This document shows, piece by piece, positions 8,525-20,265 of a DNA stretch of 64,000 bases; position 1 is the first letter of the stretch, and each line of letters opens with the position of its first letter. The notes below the pieces were generated by a model that worked only from the letters and a program-made list of their open reading frames with translations, searched no databases and had not been told where the DNA came from. This stretch comes from Flectonema sp. DT1601 (Eukaryota; Euglenozoa; Diplonemea; Diplonemida; Diplonemidae). The stretch covers positions 620,001-684,000 of the forward strand of contig OZ025851.1 of assembly GCA_964019425.1 (NCBI GenBank). The letters are read 5' to 3'. A program made the position numbers and the translations under genes.

Positions 8525-9002
8525 AGTAGGTGACATGTAGTCGCCAATATCAATTTGTTATTATTTTTAGTATTTTCATCATTATCAATCATCTCCTGGT
8601 TGGGTAACTGCACATCACCTTCGGTGTTGTCGCAGTGTCTCATCCAACACTCCTGTCTCCTTCTTCTCCTATTCTCCTTAAAAATTTCTCTTGAGGGCAG
8701 GCCTTCGGGCTGTTCAAGTGGTCTTTGACCACCGCTCTAGTTATATGCTCGACTCTTTGTTTTTCCTTATCGATGGTAGGAATGGTAACCGAATTAGCTT
8801 CGTGTGTCCAATTTCAAGGACGCGTGACCATTTATTTTTTTTCCGTTGCCGCTCTTCTTACGTCCTCAGGCGGAGCCTACCTATGTTTCCCGTGTTTTCC
8901 AATTTGTCAGACTTAAGTCAAAAAGAAAGTATAAAAGAAAGACAAAACATAGAAGTGAAAAGAACAAAAACAAAGAGTTTGGTAGCACAGACGAGTGTAA
9001 CC
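8525..9002 (+). other. LINE 3' untranslated region
   Basis: Between the ORF2 stop and the poly-A tail. It contains two short hairpin-like segments (GCAGGCCTTCGGGCTG near 8697; AGTGGTCTTTGACCACCGCT near 8718) and then becomes A-rich. No coding feature is seen. Confidence 0.6.
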
Positions 9003-9029
9003 AAAAAAAAAAAAAAAAAAGTGACTCTC

Positions 9030-9266
9030 GGGGGCGTCATAGTGCAGTGGATGGGGTGGTGCCCCCGCACCCAATCGGCCTCGGTTCGAACCCCGCTGTA
9101 CGCACCGCGCCTCACAGCGCAATCAGTTTCCGTGTCGCATCCCCCATTGTCTCGAAAAAGTGAACGGCCACCCAGTAAGGGCAGCGCCTAAGCAATTATA
9201 GTAGTAACAAAAAGAAGGAGAAACACAGTAGTGAAACACTCAAAAAAAAAAAAAAAAAAAAAAAAA
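9030..9266 (+). mobile_element. tRNA-derived SINE, full-length copy
   Basis: Flanked by GACTCTC direct repeats (9023-9029 and 9267-9273) and ending in 25 A. The head carries Pol III box A (TAGTGCAGTGG) and box B (GGTTCGAACCC). The body (CCACCCAGTAAGGGCAGCG, ending GTGAAACACTC) has no clear relation to tRNA. A second, 5'-truncated copy lies at 62682. The left duplication overlaps the LINE's right duplication, so it inserted exactly at the LINE's 3' border. Confidence 0.8.
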
Positions 9267-9390
9267 GACTCTCCCGAGTTTTATTTATCATAGCACGTCC
9301 ACACGTACGTAAAGCAGCAAGTTCTAAATCCCAACCGTGTTCCTGTTTCCTGAATACGTCTAGTTCGAACGCTTCTGTTTCCGACTTCAT

Positions 9391-9408
9391 AAAATTTTTT
9401 TCCCACAG
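9391..9408 (+). promoter_or_regulatory. Likely spliced-leader acceptor of AP4B1
   Basis: A T/C tract ending CCCACAG lies 12 nt before the ATG. With no upstream exon needed, an SL acceptor is the simplest reading. Confidence 0.55.
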
Positions 9409-9420
9409 GAATCTGGCAAC

Positions 9421-11883
9421 ATGTCGAAGAAATTCGGCTTCTCCTGGGGGTCGAAGTCTACCTATACCCCTGCGGAGAAGAAGGGTGAGATTAACGAGCT
9501 TAAAGCGCAGCTAAAACATGCGGAAACGGAAAAAGATCCCGCAAAGAAGCGTGACTGCCTCAAGAAAGTAATAGCATACATGACGTTAGGTATAGATACG
9601 TCTCCCCTTTTCACGGATATGATCCTTGCATGCGCGACGAAGGACTTGGTGCAGAAAAAAATGGTATATTTATATCTGTGTTCACACGCAGAAACCAAGC
9701 CGGATATCGCAGTAATGGCAATAAATACCTTGCAGCGAGACTGTCAGGATGAAAATCCAGTCGTGAGAGGTTTGGCTCTCCGTTCCATCTCTTCCCTCCG
9801 CATTGACACCATTGTCGAGCTTCTTGTTCCTTTACTTAAAAAAGCACTCAGTGATCAAGCGCCTTATGTTAGAAAAACTGCAGTTATAGCTGCTGGAAAA
9901 TTATGGAGGATGTCACCAGATTCGTATGAGAATCTTGGCGCCACTGACAAGCTACAAGCTCTTATCAGAGATCCAGATTCACACGTGAGTTGTAATGCGC
10001 TCGTTATATTGAATGAGGTTCTGGCTAAAGAAGGTGGTGTTCCTGTAACGAAAACTCTTGTTTATCCTTTATTAAATAAGCTACGTGACCTGAATGAATG
10101 GCAACAGTGTTTGGTTCTTGAAACAGCTTTGAAGTATGTGCCTGCTGATGGGGATGAAATGTTTAAAATAATGAATTTGCTTGAAGAACGTTTGAGAGGT
10201 GCCAACTCTGCCGTTATTCTTGCAACGACTCATCTCTTTCTTACACTAACTCAAAATTTGCCTAATTTGCACAGACAAGTTTATACTCGTTTGAAAAATC
10301 CGTTGCTGACTCTCATTGCAACAGCGCCTATGGAAACTGCCTACACCTGTCTGTGTCACATAAAGCTATTGATATCGAGAGAACCCGATGTGTTCGCAGA
10401 TAAGTTTAAAGACTTCTACTGTAGATATACGGATCCTTCATTTGTTAAAAGTTTAAAGTTAGAAATCTTAGTTCAGATAACAAACGAAAAGAACTACAAA
10501 GAGATTATGACTGAACTGTCTGCCTACGTTACTGATGTTCAAGTTGACACTGTCAGAAGAGCCATTCGTAGTATGGGTGAGATCTCGTTGAAGAATAACG
10601 TTGGTCCTGGTGCTGGTCAGGTTGCTGTCGATCACTTTTTGGAATTTTTGGAAATGGAAATGGACTTTGTTCGTTCAGAGACCCTTTCAGTACTAAAAGA
10701 CTTCTTGAGAAAGTACACAGATATTAAATTAGTTGAGCGATTCTTTCCCGTCATTGTGAAGAATTGGAAGGAAATGGAAGACACTCCCTGTAAGGTTGCA
10801 TTCATTTGGATTCTTGGTGAGTACGGTGAAGATATCGATGACGCTCCATACATCCTTGAGGCCTACTGCGAACGCTCTCGGGAAGAACCCCACCAGGTTA
10901 GACTGGAGCTGTTGACTGCTTGCATGAAATTATTCTTCTGCAGACCTCCGGAACTGCAACCTATTCTTGGTAAGCTTCTTCATGAGACTATTGCCGACTT
11001 CTCTCACGCTGATGTCCACGACAGGGCTCTACTATACTACCGTCTTCTCTTTGTCAGTCCTGGGTTTGCTGCTAAGGTTGTCTGTTGCAGTAAAGAAGCT
11101 GTTGACACCTTCGAGACTAACGAAAGCGCTGAGATCAAGGTATTTATTAGTTGTTTTTTGTGTTTGTTAGTTAACTTGACGAATGCGTGTGTCTCATGTA
11201 TTTATAATAATAACAAATAGGATAAATTATTTGAGGAATTCAACTCTCTTTCGGTAATCTTTAACATGCCATCGGAAAGGTTTATTGTTGAGTGTGATGG
11301 TGTTATTGGAGGAGTCGATGAAGACGAAGAAGAGGAAGAAGAAGAAGAGGAGGAGGAGGAAGAAGAGGAGGAAGAAGAAGAAGAAGAGGAATACGCTGAT
11401 CAACAACGTGGTCTTCTTTCACAAGCTAAACCTACTAAGGCAAAGGTTTCAAAACCAGCATTGCTTCAACTATCACCTGGTCCCCACACAATGACACCAC
11501 AGGTATATGAGCAACAGTGGCGTACTCTTGAAGTCTGTGCTACTGGAGACATAATGACTAAGCCAGGAGTCAGTGCTGAGGCTGTACTTCAATACACTGC
11601 TGCGAGACATATTTCATGCTTTGCCAGTGGTCCTGCTGGTGGAACAACATCTAAATTCTACTTCTTTGCCACCGTATGTTCTCAATTTCTTGTAGTTGTG
11701 TAACTAAACAAAACCAAAACAAACAAAAAAACACAGCCTCGTCAAGGAGCAGGTATCTTCTGTGAGTGTGTAATTGATAGCAGTAACGGTCTAGCCAAGG
11801 CTGTCATAAAGTCAACAGACACGGCTATTGGTACTCACTTCTTCGCAGTTCTTCGCTCAGCCCTCGCTCCTCTGTCTGAGTAG
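9421..11883 (+). CDS. AP4B1: AP-4 complex subunit beta
   Basis: Large beta adaptin of the AP-4 coat, which sorts cargo at the trans-Golgi network. Three exons: 9421-11139, 11221-11673, 11737-11883. Both introns are phase 0 (81 and 63 nt, GTATTT...TAG and GTATGT...CAG), giving 772 residues against about 740 in human. The trunk of HEAT-like helices matches AP-4 rather than AP-1/2 beta: VQKKMVYLYLCSHA, AINTLQRDC, VRGLALRSISSLR, then VAFIWILGEYGE, HDRALLYYRLL. The C-terminal appendage begins near VYEQQWRTLEVC. The hinge contains a run of about 26 glutamates encoded by a (GAA/GAG) tract at about 11326-11391. The assignment is strong; the exact exon ends are by reading. Confidence 0.9.
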
Positions 11884-13256
11884 ACACACTACAGGACTTG
11901 GTTGTCTTTTGAGCCCCACTTTTCTGATTTTTCTCTCCCAGTGCTCCCCCCCCATTGAAAGGAATCGAAGGAAGGAAGAAAAAAAAAAAAAACTGTTGGT
12001 GGGGGGGAAAAGCGAGATACAAAAAAAAAAAAAAAAAAATTAGTGTTTTTTTATTCAAGTGTATAGTGATTCCGTTCTGTACATCTCTCCCGTCCCTTTC
12101 CCCCGCGAGAAAAAAAAAAAAAAATTCAAAAAAAAAAAAAAGATAAATGAGAACAAGAAGATGAGAACCAGAAAATAGATTCACCGCAGAAAACTGCTGT
12201 ACTGTGTAGCTACACTCACTGTAGGAGTTTGAAAATGTGTGTTGCGGTAGCACTTTTTACCAGTTTACCACTGTGTCAACTGGCAGGGGGGAGTAAAAAC
12301 AGATTTTTTTTGTTTTTTTTTGGTTCTTTTTTTAATTATTTACGAACTATAACTAAAAAAGTCATTTTGACTTTGGTTACTTTATTGTTTGCCCAATACT
12401 CTGCTTGTTAATCAGAATGTTAGAATATAAGTTGGAGGTTGTCGCAATGTCACATCTGTTTTAGTTCCGGTAGCAGCCCCTCCTAGTGGCGAGTACAGCA
12501 CATTCAAGAGTGACGTAATTCTCTCACATTCGCGCTTCAAGGAGTTAAAGAAGAAAAAAAATGGACGAATTGCAAGCCTTATCAAAAGGCATTTTCATGA
12601 GTCGTAGTTGCCCCACCCAAGTTCAAGTTGCTTTATACTTAATTACGGTATTTAGTTAACACCCGCTTCCCAAAAAAAAGTGTTTTCTTTTTTTTTTTCT
12701 TCTTTTTTTTTTTTTTTGTCATCCAATTAAGTGGGGTTTCGCTTCACACTTCCGTTTTTGCCAAAAGGTATGCATTTTCTGCGCTGTTTCCCTTCAGTAT
12801 TTCTGATCATTTCCGATCGTGTTGTTTCTTCTTCTTCTTTTTTTTTTTTGCAAACGAGCCCTCACTCACTTTTTTTTTTTTTTACTTTACATTTCTTTCA
12901 AATGCCCGTCGTGCCTCGCCACTTTTCCTGTCCGATTATTCACTTTTTTTATTTCACTGTTGTTGTTGTTGTTTGTGCCCCAAAACGTCCCTACCCCCCT
13001 GGTGGAGTTCTGACCTGGAGAAGAATTCACTGACGTCCTTAAATCAATTGTTATATAGGTTTCTTAACAGGTGGCAGCTATCTATGAGATTTGTGATCAT
13101 CACCACTACTTTAAGGATCAGAAATAGCATCTCAACATTCAGGTTGGGTTTCTGCATCATAAAAAACTATAAAATTATTATTATTTTTTTTTAAATTCTG
13201 GATGACAGTACACTTTTCCTGAACAACAAAAAAAAAAAAGGAAAATACAAAAAAAA
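11884..13256. other. Gene-free, homopolymer-rich spacer
   Basis: 3' flank of AP4B1, then many A and T runs of 8-18 nt. A word shared with 44603 (CAAGTTGCTTTATA, at 12626) suggests worn repeat pieces. No convincing exon was found. Confidence 0.5.
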
Positions 13257-13586
13257 ATGCTGCGGTTATCAACTTCCGCCGCGGGAAGTGGTTCTGACAA
13301 AAGTGGAAGTAAAATAGCTGGAAGCCATGTGTCTGTGAAGAAGATGGGAAAGAGTGATTCGTTAGGAGAGAAGAATGTATGTATTTTATTATATATCTAC
13401 GAAGTGTTTTGTTTGTAACAAACTCAACTCAACTCAACTCAACTCAACAATCAGATCGACCACGGAATTGATATAAATAAAAGAATTCATCTGCATGCCG
13501 GTTCTCACAAACATTCTAAAAACGGTTATGAGTTAAGCAGCAATGTGATTATGTCTCCAAATGCTCTCGCGTTCGGTGATTTGTGA
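13257..13586 (+). CDS. Small two-exon hypothetical protein
   Basis: Exon 1 (13257-13376, 40 codons, beginning MLRLSTSAAGSGSDKSGSK) is followed by a 78-nt intron (GTATGT ... CAG, with five CAACT repeats before the acceptor). Exon 2 (13455-13586) gives IDHGIDINKRIHLHAG and ends at TGA, for 83 residues, both phases 0. The protein is basic and His/Ser-rich with no family I recognise. The clean phase-0 intron supports reality; the short length argues caution. An 18S rRNA fragment begins about 40 nt after the stop, so the gene may have been cut short by that insertion. Confidence 0.4.
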
Positions 13587-13624
13587 TGACAGCAGAAGAA
13601 TAGTGCTTTTTGCATTCTGAAGAT

Positions 13625-13733
13625 TGCAATTTGGTGGGCAGGTCTGGTGCCAGCACCCGCGGTAATTCCAGCACCAATAGCGTATATTAATGCTGCTGCT
13701 GTTAAAAAGCTCGTAGTTGGATCCAGAGTACAA
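13625..13733 (+). pseudogene. 18S rRNA fragment (530 loop to V4)
   Basis: Contains GGTCTGGTGCCAGCACCCGC, GGTAATTCCAGCACCAATAG, CGTATATTAATGCTGCTGCT and TTAAAAAGCTCGTAGTTGG in rDNA order. CAGCACCCGC instead of CAGCAGCCGC and ATTAATGCTG are euglenozoan-type variants. Homology fades after 13733 in what would be V4, so it is a dispersed fragment and not a working gene. Confidence 0.85.
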
Positions 13734-14300
13734 GTTACATCGGGCTTCCTCAGTTGTAGCTCCCGTACTGGGGGTTATGATTGTTGAAGATTACAACCCG
13801 TTGTATCAAGACTTGTGCTCTATTAATGGTGGTAATGGAGCCCTGCTCTGCTGACTGAGGCAGACTGCTGATCCGAATTATTGATATTTATTTCTTGTAA
13901 ATGTGTACGAAGTAGTCCGTCCATTATTTCCGATTTAAATATAAATCACTCTGCAGACCCCCAATTTACCAACTTGAGATTTGCATTACTAAAAAAAACG
14001 ATACGCACGAATTACACGGATTGGATTTGGTGATTGTATTGAAAAGTTTTTTTTTTTTTTTTTGCGACCAACTCTGTGAGGAATCAACGTTATTATATCT
14101 CCCTCTCTGACAGCATTTCATAAATTGTGAGACGGCTTTACCAAGGTTGCCACATGCAATCAATTATGCAACTTTTGATTGCCTTCGGTCGGCATTCGCC
14201 ATGAAGCCAGGTGTCTTGTACAAGGCGGAAGACTTCTCTAATATTATTAACACCCACCCCTCATATTCAAGTTACCACTCAGGTAAATCATTTATATAAA
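13734..14300. other. Spacer before NUP93
   Basis: The first part may continue the V4 region of the 18S fragment (not provable by eye). The remainder is T-rich. A pyrimidine/AG acceptor (CACTCAG at 14276-14282) lies 18 nt before the NUP93 ATG. Confidence 0.45.
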
Positions 14301-16912
14301 ATGGAAGAAATTCTACAGTTGTCTCAACAGCTGGAGCATGATGCTCAGGGTCTCAACAAGGCTTACACCAGTACAATGAGACCGTCTCCAGCGTTGGTAT
14401 CGCAGGGGTCTAAATTAGAAGATTTGGAACACTTGGCGGGATTGAGACCTGGACACGTACCAGCGAGGATGAACCCTCGTCACAAAAGAAGTCAAGAAAT
14501 AGCTGCCCAAAGTGTAATTGACTACTCTGGTCCAGTAGTTGATTACGACAGTGATGAAGAACAGCAATACGATTCTGAAACACCGATTGATCTTTTAATG
14601 GTAAACAGACACACAAGTCTATTAGACAGGTGTCTGGAGAAAGCTCAATTAGGGACAGCAGATTGTGCTAAAAGACTTCATTGGGCACATGATGAAGCGG
14701 ATTTAACTGTCTCAGCATCTCGTCTTTCTGAATTGAATAATATTCGAACAGAACATCTGAAGTACAACAACAATTTAAAACTTAGACCTGGAGTCTTGGG
14801 ATTAGGTTTAAATACTTCTTGGGGACTTCAGTCGGATCCAAGTAACGCCTCCACCTCTACACCTTCTGACTGGAGAGTTGAGGGTTACACGGAGGCCATG
14901 AGATACTGGCAGCAAACTCCAGACACCTGGGACCGCGTAGTTCATAAATTTAAAGATTTATGTGAAAGTGGTCCCACCGGGGTTCGAACTGAAGAAGAAA
15001 CTTCAGAACTTCACCAACTTTGGAACACTGTTGGTGCTGTTGCTAAAGGATCATGTTATAAAAGAGAAGGAACCATAACTCGACAGCATGCCGTAGCACA
15101 TGCGGTGAGAAGTTCATTAGAAGAAGATTATCTCAACTATCTGACTGCCTGTTATGATGAACCAGTTCTAGAGAATGCTGCCTTAGACCTCCATGAGAGA
15201 GATGTTAACAGAATGGGGCACCACGAGAGTTCCTTCTGGCATCTAGCTTACCTCAGTCTACGATGTGGAGATGTCAATTCATGCGCTAAGGCACTGGCTG
15301 GTAGCGATAAACCAGATTTCAAGAACATGGCGAACACACTTCACAATCACTGGCCTCAGTATGAGGTTGTTATTCCAAAAGGAGGCGATTCTCTTTCTTT
15401 AAATTGCGCCATCAAGGAGCGTCCCGCCTGCTCCATTGCTAACAAAATTGCATCCGACTTAACAGAAGTTGATTACGAATACAACCCACTGATGTGTGCA
15501 GTCGTACTCATCCTTTCAAATAATTGCACACTTCACGCACAGGGTCATCTCTGGGAGCAGTTGTCAAAACGAGAAGCCGTTTCGTTTGCTCAGAACCGAA
15601 CCTGGTTGCAACTAGCGCTGACAGTTTCTAGTTCTAATGTCGCTGCGGATTCTTTTAAACTATCAGATTTTGAAGCCATGGGTGCGCGCGCGAGAATTTC
15701 CGACTTCAGTAACCCGCTAGTGTATTGCGTGGCTATGCTCTCGTGCGGGAATGAGAGGCGGGCGATCTTCTCTTTAATCCCTCCAACTATCTCTGAGCAT
15801 CTTCAGGGAATTGCTGTGGAAGGACTTCATGCATCTCTTATTCTTGTAGCGTGTAATGCGGTTGAAGAATCTTCTGTTCGTCAACGTGTTTATCGAGTTC
15901 TTCAGGACTACGTCTCTAAATTAGTAACAGCTAATCCTCAAGCAGCAATTCTCTATCTCAAGTTACTCCCTGGAACTAAAGAAGACATATTGACATCTCT
16001 TTGTCACAATGCTGAGATCTGTCATGCTCTCTTGGGTAAGGTAGACAACACTGGGGAGGTATGTTGTTATTATTAAGATGTCACAGCATTCAAATGTTCT
16101 ACAAGTATTTTAGTGAAACAATAAATAAATAAACAAACAAACAGGTGCAATTAGGACCAGTATCAGACTTGTGTCCAAGCGATCAAGAGCGTATTGAGAT
16201 ATTCTTGAGTGTGGCGGGGTCATTTCGGGATCAAAATGAGCTGCTGTCTGCTGAGATGATGGTCATGGCTTTAGAGTCTGGAGAGGTGAAGGTCGCACCG
16301 ATGTTAGTTTCTCATATGAAGAGAGCGTACCTGAAATTAATTGAACTGATCGACTCAAAGGAATGTCCTTCAGAGTTCGGGGAATCGATCCTTCACGCTG
16401 GTGATATCGTACTTACTGTTCTTAAGAAATATTCAATCTCTGATGGTCTCGTTATTTTCAACCAAATGCGTTACCTCGCTTCCCTGGCTGTCGCATTTTC
16501 CAGAAGCGACTCACCGACGGTACACGCAGCTCACGATCAGCTTGTCAGCCTCGGTATCTTCCCGTCATCTCCTTCACAAGCACAGCAGTGTAGTAAATTT
16601 GTCAACACTAGCTGTGATGTGGTGTACGTTAGAAGAGTATGTTATCGTTGATATTGTTTCTTTGATCGAGTTAGTTGTTTTAATTTACAAACAAAACCCA
16701 ATCAGGTACTTCTTGTCGTAGTTTCTATGACTCTCAGTCGCCTGTGTGCTGATCTCAAGCAGGCTCAGCGGGATGGTTTAACTGTGCCAGCTTCTTGTGT
16801 AACCCGCGCGCGATCACTTCTTCTCTTTGAACCTCAAGTCAAGGCATCTACTTCCGCATCAGCAGAGAACAGACTGGTCGCTGCAAAAAGAATTATATCC
16901 CAGTTCGGTTGA
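14301..16912 (+). CDS. NUP93: Nucleoporin NUP93 (Nic96 family)
   Basis: Scaffold nucleoporin of the inner ring of the nuclear pore. Exons 14301-16058, 16145-16636 and 16706-16912, all phase 0, with introns of 86 and 69 nt (GTATGT...CAG). The product is 818 residues, almost the same as human NUP93 (819). Matching stretches include SSLEEDYLNYL, HLAYLSLRCGD, HNAEICHALLGKVDN (compare ILGKLENDG) and the helical end VTRARSLLLFEPQVK. The N-terminus (MEEILQLSQQLEHDAQGL) is a coiled coil of the kind that binds NUP62-type channel proteins. The start was chosen at 14301 because it follows the probable SL acceptor. The frame is open 30 codons further upstream, but that part looks non-coding. Confidence 0.85.
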
Positions 16913-17218
16913 ACTCACCATCTCGCATAAAGTTCGTATGCAGCTTCTGGGCAACTGATTACTGTTTAATAAAACTGTCAAAACATTCACAAACGCATCT
17001 ATAGAATCAATTTGAAAGGTTCCATACCTTTCCAGCATTAATTTGCTTTCGTTACTTTATTTCTGTTAAGTGTAACCAGTCTTTTCGCAGTGTAGAGCGA
17101 AGGAGAGGTATTCCTTCGGCCTCATCATTTGCTGGTAAACACATACAAAAATAGGTTTTATGCTCTTTTTTTTTTTGACGTGAAATTCATTTTTTTTAAG
17201 ACCCCTGCAAACCACAAG
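16913..17218. other. Spacer between NUP93 and LSG1
   Basis: 3' flank of NUP93 and 5' flank of LSG1, ending in a T-rich tract and TTTAAG at 17195-17200. No other feature is seen. Confidence 0.5.
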
Positions 17219-19628
17219 ATGGGAGCAAGACGTGGGAAGGGAAATGACGCGATGTTGGGTACCGCGGTGAGCAATGCAAAGAGAAACCAGCAGCGTCAAA
17301 TGAAGCAGCTGTTACATGCGACACCAGGTGCTATTCACACAACAGATGCTGATCTTATGGCTGCAGACAGACTGAAGAGTGTCTGGGAGCAAAATGACTT
17401 GCAAGAGTTTTTGCACTCTGCAGAGCAGAACGAAAAAGATTTCACTGCTGAGAGAGATGTTCGTGTAGTTGTTCAGGGAGTTACTCATGTTTATCAAGAT
17501 GATCGTATGAAGCCAATGGACGCTGATGAGAACTACATGAAATGGTTTACTTTATCACAAAAACTACCAATTCCACAACGACCAGAATGGAAACATGGAC
17601 AGACCAAGGACAACATCAACTACCAAGAAACTGAATCATTCCTTCAGTGGAGGAGAAAGCTTGCCTCTATCGAAGAAAAGGAAAATATTCTAATGACTCC
17701 TTATGAACGTAACCTTGAAGTCTGGAGACAGTTATGGCGTGTTGTAGAGAGAAGTGATATTGTTGTAAATATTTTAGATGCCAGAAACCCGCTTGCATTC
17801 AGAAGTGTTGCTTGTGAGAAAACAGTCCTCAGACATAACAAAAAACTCATTCTTCTTTTGAATAAGGCGGAGCTCCTCACTGAGCGTCAGAGAACAGTCT
17901 GGGGGAAGTACTTCGACGACCAAGGAATTCTTGCGATATTCTTCTCGGCATCGCTTGCAAAGGACAACCAAGATAAGGAAGCTGGAAACGACCCTGCGAA
18001 AGGACGTGTTGGTGACGGTTTTGAAGCAGCTGCTGAGGGAGAAAACCACTTGGAATTGGAACAGCAAATCCTCGCTGACGAAGCTGCTGATGAAGTTGAC
18101 CACTTGGAGCCTCAGGAGGAGGAAGACTTATTTGTCGACACTCCAAAACCAAAAGCAAAAAAATCACGCAGAAATAACAAAAAACTTAAGGGAAAAGCTC
18201 AACCGGTTTCCACAGAGAAAGGACCCCATCCATTCGCTGAGAAGAAGCCTGAACGCAAGAAGAAGGAACAAACTCCAGCTGAGCCTCCATCAGAAGCCGA
18301 GCAAAGCCGTACCAAACGTGTTGACTTCGCAAACAAGGCTGGTGGGTTACCAGCTGCTCATAAATTTCATAAGAGTCATCTTGGCAAAATATACACTCCA
18401 GAAGAGCTTATTGATTTCTTCCTAATTCACAGGGAGGGTACGAACTTAGAGGGAAAGCCTGTGATGGCTGGCTTTATCGGATATCCTAACGTTGGTAAGT
18501 CATCGACTATTAACGTCTTGTGGGAGTCAAAGAAGGTAAACGTCAGTGCAACCCCTGGAAAGACAAAACATTTCCAGACTCTTATCTTACCTGATGAGAG
18601 AAGAGTTATGCTTTGTGATTGTCCTGGTTTGGTATGTGGGTTTTGACACTTGTTAAATGTAAATAGTACAGTCAGGTGATATTGTCCACACACACAACAT
18701 AAAACAGGTGTTCCCATCCTTTGCGTCTACAAGAGATCACATGATTGTTGACGGAATTCTACCAATCAGTCAACTTAAAGGTTTGTTTTCCTATTAATGT
18801 TTCTTGTTGTAGTGATCCCTAACAAATATAACATACAAATCAACAGATCCAATCGGACCGATGCATATCGTTGAAGCTCGTATCAAGAGAGACATATTTG
18901 AAATGTGCTACACATTAAACTTGGAATGGGCAAAGGATCTTGATGAGAGTCCTACAGCATCACATTACTTGTGTAATGCCTATGCGAGAGCCAGAGGGTT
19001 CATGACTGACCATGACAAGCCGAATGCAAACAGAGCAGCGAGAGATATCCTTTCTGACTACGTTATGGGTAAATTGGTCTACGTCACTCCTCCTCCAGGA
19101 ACAAAGAAGGAAGACATTGCGGTAAGCAGTGATGAGGAGGAAACCGTCGATGATGAAGATGAAGAATTCGAAGAAGAGGAAAGTGATGGATCTGGAGCTG
19201 ACGTAAACTGGGACCACATCATGCCAGAACGCAACCCTAAAGACAAAGAGGAAACAACTGAAGAGCTATTTAACAGAGAGAATGCTAACGTTGACGCCAT
19301 CTACATGAAAGTGTTGCAACCAAAAACAAAGAAAGCTAACAAAGTAAGACATCAGGAAGATGCCGACACTGGTAGATATGTTCCAAATGAATATGGTGAG
19401 ATGGTTGTTGAGCTGGACGAAGACGACTGCATCGAAGAAATTGCAGGTCCTGAAATCGAACTCAACCCACAAACAGGAGGTCGTGTTAAACCGCTTACAA
19501 AAAGACAACAAAGAATGCAACGCAAAACCGACCTTCGCCAGCGTATTGGGCATCACCACAAGAGACAGGTTACTGAGGCTCCTGGTCTGGCAAAGGAGTA
19601 TAAACCTACCTTTCAGGAAGAGGATTAA
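17219..19628 (+). CDS. LSG1: Large-subunit GTPase 1, 60S ribosome biogenesis
   Basis: Circularly permuted GTPase that releases Nmd3 from cytoplasmic pre-60S particles. Exons 17219-18631, 18708-18780 and 18847-19628 (introns 76 and 66 nt; the second is phase 1); 755 residues against about 640-660 in yeast and human. Permuted motif order: G4 as NKAE (usually NKxD), G5 as SASL, a long acidic/basic insert, then G1 GYPNVGKSS, G2 TPGKT, G3 DCPGLV. The second exon gives VFPSFASTRDHMIVDGILPI, typical of LSG1. The N-terminus GARRGKGNDAMLG is also characteristic. The acidic insert (residues about 255-370) and acidic C-terminal segment account for the extra length. Confidence 0.92.
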
Positions 19629-20173
19629 AGACTTTTCGGATGAAGTACCTTAGCACTTTACAATCTGTACCATTCTGTTGTGCCTTTTTGTTCCACCCCT
19701 TCGTTATATCTAACCCAAAAAAAAAAAAAGCAGTTTTAGCCGAAGAATCCCCACCGTCGAAGAAAAAAAATGGGGGAGAAAGCTCAGAACCGTTGCTTTT
19801 GTTCCTATTTTCATACCCATCCCTTCATTTTTCTTTTCCTCTTTTGTTTTTTTGTGCCGCTGCTTCTGCCTCAGCTGCCGTGTGATTTTGAAAAGAGGCT
19901 GTCGAAGCTTTCCAAAATCCTGAATAACTGATGTGTTATAGTTGCCTCTCTTGTCCCACATCCCCCATCAGCAAAATAATCATTTCGGTATCTGTAGTTA
20001 TCAACAAGCTACTTGAAGGTGATCCGTTGTAACAATTATTCTATCACAACAGCCAAAAAAATGTGCCAGCAAAAATGGTTTTTTGCTGGCAGAAAAATAC
20101 AGCTGGATAAAAAAAGCTGAGCAGAAATATTAGTGCATGGAAAAATTAGTAATTGTGATGAGAAAGAAAAATG
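19629..20173. other. Spacer with hairpin-forming repeat pieces
   Basis: 3' flank of LSG1 with A runs, then a hairpin (TGCCAGC ... GCTGGCA, about 20060-20090) and ATTAGTGCATGGAAAAATTAG-type words related to those at 2095-2350. The T run on the minus strand next to 20173 would terminate tRNA-Glu. Confidence 0.5.
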
Positions 20174-20245
20174 TTCCTCCTCTGGGGTTCGAACCCAGGT
20201 CGCCTGGGTGAAAGCCAGGTATACTAACCACTGTACTAAAGAGGA
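20174..20245 (-). tRNA. tRNA-Glu (TTC)
   Basis: The minus strand folds as a full cloverleaf: acceptor TCCTCTT/AGGAGGA with A73, D arm GTAC...GTAT, anticodon stem CCTGG/CCAGG with loop CTTTCAC (anticodon TTC), and T arm CTGGG-TTCGAAC-CCCAG. It is followed by a T run. All stems pair well, so it is probably functional. Confidence 0.92.
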
Positions 20246-20251
20246 CATATT

Positions 20252-20265
20252 CCAAAAAAAGTTTT
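20252..20265 (-). promoter_or_regulatory. Conserved tRNA upstream element, second copy
   Basis: CCAAAAAAAGTTTT on the + strand, 6 nt beyond the 5' end of tRNA-Glu. It is identical in sequence and spacing to the element next to tRNA-Lys at 2780. Confidence 0.5.

Larger units (their letters stand above)
2888..9020 (+). mobile_element. ingi/L1Tc-like LINE, near full length
   Basis: A 6.1-kb non-LTR element flanked by AGTGACT direct repeats (2881-2887 and 9020-9026), with a poly-A tail at 9003-9020. It encodes ORF1, then an in-frame UGA, a 2A motif, and ORF2 (APE endonuclease, reverse transcriptase, RNase H, CCHC finger), the ingi/L1Tc domain order. The first bases (GTACTTTATTG, with CT shared with the duplication) equal the 3' end of the euglenozoan spliced leader. 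This suggests the inserted RNA was trans-spliced. Both long ORFs are intact apart from the UGA between them, so the copy looks young. Confidence 0.85.

Noticed and set aside
13425-13455. CAACT repeats as a separate satellite
   Set aside because: Only five units, fully within a short intron before its acceptor.
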